From Paragyromitra xinjiangensis (taxonomy: Eukaryota > Ascomycota > Pezizomycetes > Pezizales > Discinaceae): a stretch of DNA of 64,000 nucleotides. Numbering within the stretch: the first letter of the stretch is position 1; every line of letters starts with the position of its first letter. The stretch covers positions 1,178,001 to 1,242,000 of the forward strand of contig JBCAMK010000016.1 of the NCBI GenBank assembly GCA_038503065.1, read 5' to 3'. Positions 10,994 through 22,600 of the stretch are shown here, one piece after another. The notes under the pieces were generated by a model that saw only the letters and a list, made by a program, of their open reading frames with translations, was not told the origin of the DNA and made no database searches. Both the position numbers and the translations under genes were made by a program.

Positions 10994-13900
10994 TCATTCG
11001 CTCCCTTCAACAGTATTCAGGTCTACCCCACTCTTTGGTGGTATTGTGACCACCTCAGCGTCCCCCCTCAAGGTTGTACCGCGATGAGACTCGTTCATCG
11101 CATTCTTATCCGCCCCGCTATCCAGTAGGATCTTGGCTACCCCAGCGTGTCCTCTCAAGGTTGCCAAATGGAGTGGTGTATTCTTAGAACTATCCATTGC
11201 ATTCTTATCCGCCCCGCTACCTAGTAGGACCTTGGCTACCTCAGCTCGTCCCCCTGAGGCTGCCAAATGGAGTGGTGTATGTCCAGAACCACCCACCGCA
11301 TTCTTATCCGCGCCGCTATCCAGTAGGTCCTTGACTATCTCAGCGTGTCCCCCCAAAGCTGCCGAATGAAGTGGTGTATCCCGAAGACCGTTCATTGCAT
11401 TTTCATCCGCACAGTTATCCAGTAGGACCTTGGCTACCCTGGCCTGTCTCCTCGAGGCTGCCAAATGAAGTGGTGTATTCCGAAAACCGTCCATTGCATT
11501 CTTATCTGCCCCGCTATCCAGTAGGGCCTTGGCTACCCCGGCGTGTCCCTTCAAGGCCGCCAAATGGAGTGGTGTATTCTTAGAACCGTCCCTTGCATTT
11601 TTATCTGCCCCGCTATCCAGTAGGACCTTAGCTACCCCGGCGTGTCCCTTCAAGGCCGCCAAATGGAGTGGTGTATTCTTAGAACCGTCCGTTGCATTCT
11701 TATCTGCCCCGCTATCCAGTAGGGCCTCGGCTACCGCATCGTGTCCCCTCAAGGCTGCCAAATGGAGTGGTGTATTCTTAGAACCGTGCCTTGCATTCTT
11801 ATCTGCCCCGCTATCCAGTAGGACCTTGGCTGCCGCACCGTGTCCTCTCAAGGCTGTCAAATGGAGTGGTGTATACTCAGAACCGTCTCTTGCATTCTTA
11901 TCTGCCCCGCTATCCAGTAGGACCTTAGCTACCGCATAGTGTCCCTCCGAGGCTGCCAAATGGAGTAGCGTGCGGTTATGATTGTCCTTTATATTCTGGT
12001 CCGCCCCGTCTTCTAGTAGCAATCTCACAATGGTGGTGTGTCCATCGCAAACTGCAACATTAAGTAATGGGTTTAAGCTGAAGACACCTGCTTTCTGTCT
12101 TTGCTCGGCTCTGATCCTCAATAGCAATTGAACCACCGCAACATGCCCCTTTTCGACCGATTTGCGCAATGCCACCACGAGCAGTGGCATACAATCCTCT
12201 TCAACTTCTTGAGCGAGATAGTGGCGCAAAGTTGGACCTTCAGGAGGTCTCAGAAGTAGTGCCAGAAAGGCCGCATTTCCCATTTGAAGCGCCCAGAGAA
12301 CCAATGACATGTACGGCAGGTCTCCTGTTGTGCTAAATCGTTCCCAAGGTCGAAAAGTGAAGCCGAGATTCCGTTCAAAAGCCAGAAATCTGAATTTGGG
12401 CCACAATTCGGTATCAGCATCAGAGAGCCTAACTACATGTGATGTCCAGTTATCGATGACGTAGTCTAAAAGACGAAATTGTTGTCCGAGAGTGTGAGTA
12501 GGTGATGTTTTTGTAAGCTTCAGGTGTTCATCCCAATTGATAGACACGAGCGGATTCGCTTTGGAACTCTGTAATTGTAGTCCGTTGTAAACCAACCTCG
12601 CGAGCCATCCGAGCCATGACCCTTCAGGCAAAAAAGCTGACACTAAGAGGTTTGGATCAATATTGGCTTGGGTTGTTTGTTTAGAAATTTGTGTTTCAAA
12701 GGCACTAAATGATAGGTACGTGATACAAATTTCTCCAACCGCGCGGTCAGCATCAGAGAATTGGAAGTGTATGTTCGTAGTGCTGCAAGCTGGGTCGGAG
12801 AGCAGGAACTCTTGCACGCTGTAGTGCACAAATCGAATGGTTCCCTCGTCGCTATCCAGCACCGCAAGATTTGCACAAGCCTCGAGGATTCTCGAGTCAT
12901 CAGTCGTAATCTTATCTCGGTCTAGGTTTTTGTCCAGCGGGGAAATCGATATCGCTTCTTTAATCTCATCCATTGATAAGGGGCGTCTTGCACAGACCAT
13001 CCATTTGAAGATCTTTTGAGCTAAGCTTGAACTTTGCTTTCTGTTCTGGGCTTTCTGTAGAGCACGTGTATATGTCGCTGCTAAGTCTTCAGGGAGGTTA
13101 AGGAGAGCTTTTTTGATTCCATCATCACAAGTTTCCTCGCATATGTCCGCAATTTGAAAAGCGACCCATATAAACCTGATAAAATCAGAATACGAAAAGA
13201 ATTAGATAGATGGCTTAGGAAGACAAAAAGTGCAACCAACACTGGCAACCAAAATTTGGGTGAGTGCTCATTGTGCTTTTATCCCCTTAACCTGTCTATA
13301 GCTGGAAGTGAAGGTCTTACATTCCCTGGGCTCCTTTCACTAAAGCATTGATGATTTTCTCTTCCAATGAGGGATCCTGGATAAAAAGCTGCCGGGACTC
13401 TATTTTCTCCTTAACAATGCCATTAATAAAGGGTACGATGTCTGCGGCAGTGTCGTTGATCAAGATAGGTAGGGTAATATGACGGTCAAAGGCCCTCTTT
13501 AGATCAACATCCGTGCGACTGGCGATAAAAATTTTAACAGTAGTGGTAACTGTTTTTGATTGCGAAATCGATTGAACTGCCGCCAAGAGTTCCGCACGAT
13601 TACTACCCTGGCACTCATCGATGCCATCGAGGATGAGAAAAACCTCGCTAAAAAGCTCAAGAACTAAGAAGAAGAGCTTTAGCAATTCATCGGAATCGGG
13701 TTTTCTTATTCCAGATTGATAGATTGCTGAAATCGTCGATTGGATGTGGTCAGGAATTTCGATTTGTGAAAGTAGCTGCTTGATAAAACTACTAAGGATT
13801 TCTGATGAATCGATTGTCTTTTGGTCGGAATAATCGCAATAGAAATAGATCACAACAGGTGCTTTGAGTATGGAACCATTAAGTAAAGCCTCAACAACAG

Positions 13901-15434
13901 TTGTTCTGCATATGCACTAGCAATCAGTTGACCAAATTCCGCTATCTCAATGCTATCGATTCGGCCACCCACGTGAGAATTGTTTTGCCACAACCCGCTG
14001 TTACAACAATATTTTAGCCTTTGTTATCCAAGAGAACAGCGTGAATAATTGCATGTAAGAAATTAAGACTGAGTGAATTATGTTATACAAGCATAATTAC
14101 TCGGTTAAATTCTTATGCGAGTATTTGCAGGATGATAAAGGGAATTTACGTATGCCATAACACCAGAGAGAGCAAGACCTGGCGTTCCCAATCCACCCCA
14201 TGAATTGTTTTGTGTTTAATATCCAGTTGCCTGTATCTTCATAACGCTTCTTTCGTAGTTGGCGATGTCTGTACTCATGATCGATGGTTGATATTTGTTT
14301 CAATACACGTATCCGCTTCAATTCTATCCCGAAATTAGCTTCTACTTAAATTTAAGTTGATAGATGAGAAAGTATTAAGGGAAAAGCAAGGAAACGAAAT
14401 TCAAGTGAAGGGCTTAACAAGGCGGGATATAGTGAGGTTTTCCGTCAAACTCGATCCCAAGGACTTTAATTTGGCGGGAAGTCTAACTGACACCCCCTTT
14501 CAACCCTCTAGCCTATAATTGAGCTAGATAAGCAAGGATATCTACCTTTTTGCATCGCATTCTCCGCTGATCTTTGCAGCTGTACTTGCATCCTTTCCTC
14601 GGACTGGGCTCCCCTCTCCCCAGACGCTTCCATCATGTGTGAAAGTGATGCTTGTCTTTCCACGCTCGTTTTATGCCTGCGAAAGTTATCTAATACCACT
14701 CCAAATTGCCTATCAAAAGGCTTCCACAGAACTTTAAGATGAAAAGCGATTGGTCCTATAGTTTATGACTACGATTGGTTCTGGTTCTAAACTAGATGAC
14801 TTGTTGAAAATTGAGATACGCACCTCTCTTTCCCTTAAGTTGATCAAAAACTTGCTTCGCGCTCGCACAAAACTCGATTATATCAAGATAAACCTCGGAT
14901 AAGGCGTGTACCAAAAAGTGATGGCCGGCGAATAGTTGTTGATAAACCCGAAATATTGGAAGGATATCGCCTATTGAGGCGAGCATGTTGATAATTTTTT
15001 CGAAATACTTGTCAAATTCGCTTGCGATCTATAAGCACTCAATGATTAGTACCACGCATACATTCTTCAATGCTGGTGTAGACAACTCACGTGCAGCAGA
15101 ACTCGAATGCTCCCCCAGAGCGGACATAAGATCGAGGAAGAGGCATTTGAGTAGACGTCAAGCGCAGCTCCATAATCGCCTATTGCGTCGAGAAGCGGTC
15201 TTAGTCTCTTAGAAAGATCTCTAGATCTGCTTTCCTCTTCGTGTGTTTGCTGTGCTGCGCTTGCGCTATAGAAGACATTTTCTAGCGACGCGTGGGTGAA
15301 TAGGCTTTTCTCTTCGTCTGTGAGCGTTTCAAGATAACGCTCCCGAGCAGTTGACCAAGGGTCCATTTGTGTGTTGCTACCAAAAGTTAGACTACAGTGA
15401 GTAAACTTATTGAGATATTACTCACCTAGTCATA
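10994..15434 (-). CDS. NLR1: STAND receptor-like protein, NACHT + ankyrin repeats
   Basis: Putative NOD-like (STAND) signalling ATPase of the class used by fungi in non-self recognition. Rebuilt exons (- strand): 15434-15427, 15376-15091, 15028-14824, 14755-14546, 14323-14150, 13997-13973, 13905-13321, 13175-10994; total 3675 nt, 1224 aa. Residues 1 to about 200 contain PLWGSIRVLLH and YLDIIEFCASA, resembling the DUF7708-type N-domain of fungal STAND proteins. NACHT follows: Walker A GIPGCGKT (about 293-300) assembled across two introns and a 25-nt exon, then Walker B FLILDGIDEC (about 395). A winged-helix-like region has FVHYSVQEFLL. From about residue 835 there are about 12 ankyrin repeats, most of the 33-residue type TPLHLAALKGHAGVAKVLLD; the last is degenerate. 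Every exon phase agrees with NLR2. The 8-nt first exon is inferred; if wrong, the ATG at 15366 is the start. Confidence 0.8.
11060..12060 (-). repeat. NLR1 ankyrin array of 99-bp units
   Basis: About ten tandem 99-bp units encode 33-residue ankyrin repeats. Central units are very similar: the units at about 11525-11620 and 11624-11720 differ at only about four positions. Units toward the 3' end of the gene are more diverged, and the last one (about 11000-11090) has lost the TPLH core. Confidence 0.85.
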
Positions 15435-16054
15435 TTGATGCTCTTGAATTTTGGGATGTGTGATCTGGTATGAGGTTTGAGCAGCAGAGCAGGGAATCAA
15501 CAAGGCTATGTGATCGAGCTGGCGGTGCCAGCAGTTGCTTATTCTACGGCGAATCATCGGCCCTCATAATGATACTTATGTCAAAGATACCTCCGCAACG
15601 ATCTTAGTAGAAGGTGACTTTAGATCATGTATTTAGCTGAGCGAATCGCGATTTGCTTCAGATCGTGACAACACTCCCAAAATCGGGCAGAAGCGAGAGG
15701 ACTCTCTAAGTTGCTAGGGAAAACTGATCATGGCTTGCGCGTCTTCCTCACCACATTTTTGGAGAAATTATGTATGCGCAGAGGGATCTCTCTAGAAATG
15801 GAAAGTGAAAGTTAAGATCAGCGCCTCAATGACGGATGGGGATTGATGAAGTGAATTCGCAGAGAAGCTCGCAAAATCGCTTCGTGGTTAACCCGGTACT
15901 TTACATTCGGCCTTAACCCTCATATGCGCAGGAAGTCTTAGATGTCGACCAATAAAACCTATGGGTGGAACGCCACTGTCTTACCAAGACCCCTCAATCT
16001 TAGTATCTCCACCACTAGCCGTTCTAATCTGAATAGGTATGGAGAAACACTTTA

Positions 16055-16177
16055 TCCCATAGTCCGGTAAAGCTGACTCCCCTGCAAAAGGAGTCTCTGT
16101 TGTTGGTGAGGTTTCAGTTAACTCTGTGTTGAGCCACAGCATACAGGGGGGTCAGCATTTTTTACCAGATTATGGGA
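16055..16177. mobile_element. Short fold-back MITE, about 123 bp, TA-flanked
   Basis: Long imperfect terminal inverted repeats: the left arm starts TCCCATAGTCCGGTAAAG and continues to CCCCTG at 16084; the right arm (16144-16177), read on the other strand, starts TCCCATAATCTGGTAAAA and also ends CCCCTG. A loop of about 60 nt separates the arms. TA dinucleotides adjoin both ends (16053-16054 and 16178-16179), fitting a Tc1/mariner-type target duplication. No coding capacity. Confidence 0.55.
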
Positions 16178-16223
16178 TAATGCCAGCGTACCAGCCACAA
16201 GCACCTTAGGGTTTTGTTCACGC

Positions 16224-16263
16224 CATAACTTTTGTTACATGCGATATTCTTGTACCCAGAAAT
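16224..16263 (+). repeat. Dispersed repeat copy A
   Basis: The core CATGCGATATTCTTGTA, followed by CCCAGAAATC, is preceded by AACTTTTG. It nearly matches 35428-35468, about 19 kb away in an unrelated spacer. Probably a fragment of a dispersed element. Confidence 0.5.
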
Positions 16264-17354
16264 CAATGAAATTATGAATAAAAAAATACCGACAAACACC
16301 TTTAGAATACCATCCAACACCGAGCACAACCGGAGACACGAAAACCTCCGCCTACCACATAAACAGCCCTACTATTGACCAAATTCTCCTAGTTTCTGCT
16401 AGGTATGGTAACTCCTTGAGCGCGTCCCAGGTTTTCTATGCTCCAGCCGCTCCAGCCACGCCTTGCTTAAGCCGAACAAAGTCTAACAGGGGAATACCTC
16501 AAGGACTCCTATCGTTGAATGTATTTAATTGTTTATTTATTTAATTGATTCTATCTTGTCTTAAACCCTTAGTTATACTTGGGTAATCGAAAGCAGCGTG
16601 GCAGTGCGCTGTGTGTGTGTGTTTTAGGCAGAGGCTGGTTGTACTTGGTGTTGGATGGTATTCTAAAGGTGTTTGCGACTAGTACGCTAGCATTGTAAAG
16701 GGTTTCTCGTGTATATCCCACCACTTGCAGGGGATCTCTTAGGACGTTCCTTTTCACACCTTTCACAGCTGAAAGTGAGGTTTTATTCTATAACACCTGG
16801 GATCTATGCTTTGTAAAAAGCTATTGAGCTTCGTCGCTACCATCCCAGACTTGTTAGCTTTTCCCGTGAAATTCTGCCGGGTGTGAGTGTCGGAATATCG
16901 GCCCAAGAAGCATGGTCTACATTTGGGGGGCGCGCGCCCTATAATGTAGATGTTTCAATGCTACTTTCCGCCCAAATTTCACCGTGCTGGTGTCTGCAGG
17001 CCCATATCGCTCGGTTTTATGGCTAGTATCAAGTTAATTTAACCACATTCGGAGTAGAATCGATGTTGCTTTGGTTCTTACTTTCTTATCAAGTTTGCTT
17101 CTCTCTCTTGCTCTTATTTCCGTCGATCTCCCCATCCTCCACACCGAAGGAGACCTCTATATTCGGTTTTTTTGAACCGCAATGGAGGCCAGAGCTAACG
17201 CTTTTCCGGTGTACGCCCAACTCTGCATACTGCATGGAACCATGGGGATCTTCCAACCTATAAATATATCATTCTAGTTAGTTTCAGCGGGAGACCCAGG
17301 ACGTTACTGTCAAAAGCGAGTGATCAAAGATGATCCGAAACCAATGACTAAATG

Positions 17355-18230
17355 TCACAGCCTCTTGGGTAAGGAGTCGTCCCAAATTTCTGAACTCCCT
17401 GCAACATCCCCAATATTACTGTTTCTGCAATTCCCTGAGTCTGCCAGTATTCTGTCTGCGTTACAGGGATGGGTGTTATTCCAGAGTCGCTGCGACTTGC
17501 GTTTTAGTTTCTTTAAATACGTTCGCCATCGTGTCATGGCCTTTCTGGGATACATCATGGAGCTTCATGTCCAATTAGCCTTAATCCAAACATAAAATTA
17601 GTGGTAATTTGATGGCTATTTACCTTTGGTGGGGTGTCCTGGGTCAGCGTGTTCCTAAAGGCTTTCCCATGCGGCGACCTAGTTCGTTGCCTACTAGTAT
17701 CCTGGCTACCCTATTGCGCCTGCTAGGGGCTACAAGGTGGAGTGGTGTTTTGATAGTATGCTTTGTATTCGGATCCAGCGACATTCGAGTAGCTCCAGGT
17801 TTATTAAGAGATATATTTCGGTGGTGTTCCCAGGTTGTTTTCCGCATCGTAGTCCGCTCCGCTGTCGAGTAATAGCTTGATCACCGTAGATAGCCCGCTA
17901 TGGAATGATGGAAAGCGGTGTGTCCTCAGGTTCTCTTCGTATTTCTGTCCATCCGTCATTTGATAGTAGTATCTCTAGCCGTAGCTTAACTGCTGTGGCA
18001 TTCTTATCAGCTGTGATCAGGAGTAATACATCTTCGAGGTCGTTTCTCGTATCCGTGTTTGGTCTGCTTTCTAGTAGTAATCTGATTGACGTGTAGCGTT
18101 CGTGATAGTGTGGTTGGGGTATATTCTTGAGATTACTTCCCAAACCGTGACCGCTCCCGTCTACTAGTAGCAGCTTGACTACCGCATTGTGTCTGCAGAG
18201 CTGCCTCAAAGGATAATTTATCGACGGAAT
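17355..18230 (-). pseudogene. Decayed ankyrin gene fragment between the two NLRs
   Basis: Ankyrin-like stretches on the - strand appear in different frames with stops between them: RHNAVVKLLLVDGSGHG near 18170, VIKLLLDSGADYDAENNLG near 17870, KTPLHLVAPSRRNRVARIL near 17715, and weaker traces toward 17540. Neither a NACHT domain nor an N-terminal domain is visible. The orientation matches both NLR genes, so this may be the remnant of a third NLR-ankyrin copy or of another ankyrin gene. Confidence 0.6.
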
Positions 18231-19699
18231 TGCTTCTCGTATTTCGATCCGCTGCTGCTCGGTAGCTGTTTGGCCGCGCCATCGGATCTGCTCTGAGTTG
18301 TCTCTAAGAGTTATGTATTCCTGGAGCTGTTTCTAGTATTCCAGCTCATAGTTGGCCGGATCTGTTTCGGTGCTGATGCCCTGAAGTCGGGTAGTAGAAG
18401 AGATAGACTGATCGATTATACCCCTCATCATGAGATCTGAAGTGTCGAAGTGGGCTGGTGGTTGAAAGTATAAGGATTCCATGATAGGGCTGACATGTGG
18501 TCGATAAAATTAATGCGGCTGAATTGAGTTTGGTGAGATACTGATTAGACCAATGTCTTGCGTTGGTCGTGGAGGACCTCTCATTCGCGGGAATTGAGGG
18601 TGGGAGCAACCTTCTCCACCGCTTGGTGGCTGATTGTTTTTGAGCTAGTTGGAAGGGGGTTTCCTAGAAACCCCACCACGGATCCATCTTGAACGGTAAT
18701 GCTCAACCGTCGTGGTCGTTCACTGTTGTAATATTGGGAGCGCGTAGGAAGGAATAGAAGACTTGATTGCTTGCTTGCTAGGTGGGCATACGGCCCCTAT
18801 CTAAATACTCGTGTAGTAGCTCTCTCGGGTGCCCGAGTGCCCGTGTGCTCGGGTACCTGTCTCTCAATCATTTCCGACTCCGAAGGGCCAAGCCCCGTAT
18901 TAGGAAGCATCTCCAACATTCACGTGCTGTAGACTAGACGAGTGATATCTCATGATTACACGCTGTCAGGAATTATTAAGTAGGCTCATAGGCTCGTCAT
19001 AAGTTGATAGCAGTGAGTGTGTAAAGAGGGTTAGACTAAATTAAGAGCACCTATAGTCTCGAAAGCCAAATTTTTAGGGGGGGTGGGCTGAGTCCTTCTG
19101 GGTTAGGGCTGAAGTAGTCTAACTACTGTTTTTCCATCCCATTAAGATGACGGTGTCAAGCCTACCTGCTACTTTATCTTGACTAATCTTGTTCTCCAAC
19201 GGCTACCACTTGGGACGTATCACTTATTGTGGAGTGGAATTCTAGGTAAAAGGTACGTCTTAACACTAGTGCTTATATCAAAAAAAAAGTTCTGTTTTTA
19301 ACTGTGTCCAAGTATGCTCGCCCCAAGACTGTGCCAAAGAAAATAAAAAATCGAAGAAAGACAAGATAACACCAAGAAACTAAAGAATAGCGTAACCAAC
19401 CATAAAATCATGCAAATAGTCTTCCTCCACCAAAGTTGACCGATAATCCTAATACTACCAAATTTCCGTATCCCTTACAACGCCAAAATTCTTCCAGAAA
19501 GAGAAAAGCCCCCAGTTCCTCCAAAAACGTGTGGCCAAAGAAATCTCAACAATGTCCCGATATCTCCAATAATCTACACAAATCATAATCTGAATATTGT
19601 TTCCCAGCCTCTGCTAATCCCTGCGACAATTTTAACGCGGTTCCTGACCCTATAACTCCCACATCTTTGACTTGCACATTCATGGCCACGACATCACGT
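18231..19699. other. Intergenic, 3' flank of NLR2
   Basis: No gene recognised. A- and C-rich sequence from about 19310 to 19680 probably includes the NLR2 3' UTR. Short poly-A tract near 19280. Confidence 0.5.
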
Positions 19700-22600
19700 T
19701 CACCCACCTCGACTTATCCAACTTCTCCAACTTCTCCTTCTCCAACTTCTCCAGTTCCTCCAGCTTTTCCCACTTCTCCCACCTCTCTTGTCTTCCGCCA
19801 TCAGATCAAATCTAAGCTCTGAAGATGAATTCCCTGTATTGGGGTTGCTGCTTCTCGCATTCTGGTCCGGGTCGCGTTTTGGCGGCAAATCTACTGCCGT
19901 GTCATCTGTTGGGGATAGATGAAGGGATTCCGCGTTTTCGTCAACTTTATTTTCCGTAGGTAGCCTGATCATGGACAAGTGCTCACTTGAAACCGCTGAA
20001 TAGAATGATTCTTGAGAGCTATTCTCTACCTCACTATATTTAACTTCGGGTTCATGCAGGAGGTTTACAGCTTCTTCATGCTCGTCTAAGGTTGCTGCGT
20101 GAATTGGTATCTCCTCGAAGGGGTTTTTTGTATGATTGGCTGCCCAGTTCTCTAACAGTTCGACTACCGTGTTATGGCGATACCGAACTGCTCCCATGAG
20201 TGGTGTCTGCCCCACTACGCCTCTCACGCTCTGGTCTGCCCCGTTCTCTAATAGTAGTTCTATCAGTGTGTCGTGTCCCTTAATGGCCGCGTAATGAAGT
20301 GGTGTTTCCCCTTCATCATTTTTTGCTCCATGGTCAGCCCCAATTTCAAGTAGTAGCTTGGCTGCCGCATCCTTTCCATAAAATGCCGCCTCAAAGAGTG
20401 GTGTATCCCCAGTGCTATTTCTTGCTTCATAGTCCGCGCCAGACTTCAGCAGGAGCTCCACTATCACGTCGCGTCCGTATCGAGTTGCATAATGTAGTGC
20501 TGTGGCCGTAGACTCCTTTACTTTTGAATTCGGATCGACCCCGGACTCGATCAACGATTTGACGATAGCGATATCTCCTACTTTACATGCATCAAAGAGT
20601 TCTGCTGTCCCGCTGATCCCGGACTTGACAAACGATTTGGCTAGAGCGATATCTCCTTCCTCGCATGCCTTAAGGAGGCCTGCTATCCCGTCGACCCCGG
20701 ACTCAACCAAGGATTTGGCTAGGGTGATATTTCCTATCTCACATGCCTTAAGAACGTCTGCTCTCCCATCGACCCCGGACGCGACCAAGAATTTGGCTAG
20801 AGCGATATTTCCTACCTCGCATGCCTTAAGGAGGTCTGCTCTCCCGTCGACCCCGTGCTTGACTAGCGATTTGACTAGGGTGATATTTCTTGACTCGCAT
20901 GCCTTAAGGAGGTCTGCTTTCCCGTCGGCCCCGTGCTTAAGTAGTAAATTAATCACTTTACCATAACTACCACGGGCTGCTTCACGTAGTGATGTGTTCC
21001 CGGACCAGTCCATCGCATTTGGATCGGCCTTGTGGTCAAGCAGCAACTTAACCGCTATATCGTGCCCACCACGGGCTGCTTCATGTAATGCTGTGCTCCC
21101 AGACTTGTTCATCGCATTTGGATCGGCCTTGTGGTCAAGTAGCAACTTAACCGCTATATCGTGCCCACCACGGGCTGCTTCACGTAGTGATGTGCTCCCG
21201 GACCAGTCCATCGCATTTGGGTCGACCTTGTGGTCAAGCAGCAACTTAACCGCTATATCGTGCCCACCACGAGCTGCTTCATATAGTGCTGTGCTCCCGG
21301 ACTTGTTCATCGCATTTGGATCGGCCTTGTGGTCAAGCAGCAACTTAACCGCTATATCGTGCCCACCACGGGCTGCTTCATGTAGCGCTGTGCTCTTGGA
21401 CCAGTCTATCGCATTTGGGTCGGCCTTGTGGTCAAGCAGCAACTTAACCGCTATATCGTGCCCACCACGGGCTGCTTCATGTAGCGCTGTGCTCTTGGAC
21501 CAGTCTATCGCATTTGGATCGGCCTTGTGGTCAAGCAGCAACTTAACCGCTATATCGTGCCCACCACGGGCTGCTTCATGTAGTGCTGTGCTCTCGGAAT
21601 CGCTCATCGCATTTGGATCGGCCTTGTGGTCAAGCAGAAACTTGAATGTTGCGTCGTGCCCACCACGAGCTGCTTCATGTAGCGCTGTGCTCCCGGACTT
21701 GTTCATCGCATTTGGATCGGCCTTGTGGTCAAGTAGCAACTTAACCGCTATATCGTGCCCACCACGGGCTGCTTCATGTAGTGCTGTGTTCCTAGAGACA
21801 TCAATCGTTGCATTTGGATCGGTTCCGTGGCTAAGCAATAGCCTAGCTGTTGCAATAGCTCCCGCCTGACATGCTTGATGAAGTTCCGCTTTCCCATCCA
21901 CCCCACACTCGATTAGCAATCTGACCCCGGTGTCGTTCGCTTCCTGACATGCTTCGTGGAGTGCCTTTATTCCATCGACTCCACACTCGACTAACAATCG
22001 GACTACTGCGCTATTTTTTTCCCGGCACGCTTGGTGAAGCTCTCTCATCCCATCAACTCCGCAATCGACTAGCAAGCTGACAATTGCGCCTTTTCCCTCG
22101 TGGCACGCCCGACGAAGTTCTGTGGCCCCTTTGCTACCACGCTCGAGCAACAATTTAGTCGTCGTTTTGTGTCCACTAGAAACTGCCATGTAAAGCGGGG
22201 TGACTCCGGAAATATTCTCTACTTCCTGGTCGACTCCGCTCTCTAAAAGTATCGCAATAACTCTATCGTGCCCACCCGATGCTGCTACATGAAGCGCTGT
22301 GTCTCCAAAATAACTCTCCTTCGCATTTGGGTCAGCATGGTGGTCAAGCAATAGCTTAGACATCTCACCATGCCCACTACGTGCTGCTAAAATGAGTGCA
22401 TTATTTTTGAGGCCGTCGTCCCACACACGCCGGTTGACCCAGTATTTCAGTAGAAGCTTTACTACTGCTAAGTGTCCTTTTCGGGATCCCTCTAGGAGTG
22501 CTGTGGCCCCATCAAGTCCGTGCCCCACCAACAATTCAACTACTGCTTCTTGCCCGCCATAGGCTGCCTCGTAAAGTACGGTGTTCCCGGAATTATTTCT

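Larger units (their letters stand above)
15435..17354. other. Intergenic between NLR1 and the ankyrin relic
   Basis: Upstream flank of NLR1. No gene recognised. It holds the fold-back element and one copy of a dispersed repeat (listed separately). Confidence 0.5.

Noticed and set aside
20994..21869. 291-codon + strand open frame inside the NLR2 ankyrin array
   Set aside because: It is a mirror of the repetitive antisense codons: the periodic 33-residue translation simply reflects the 99-bp repeat. The - strand frame is the real ankyrin protein.
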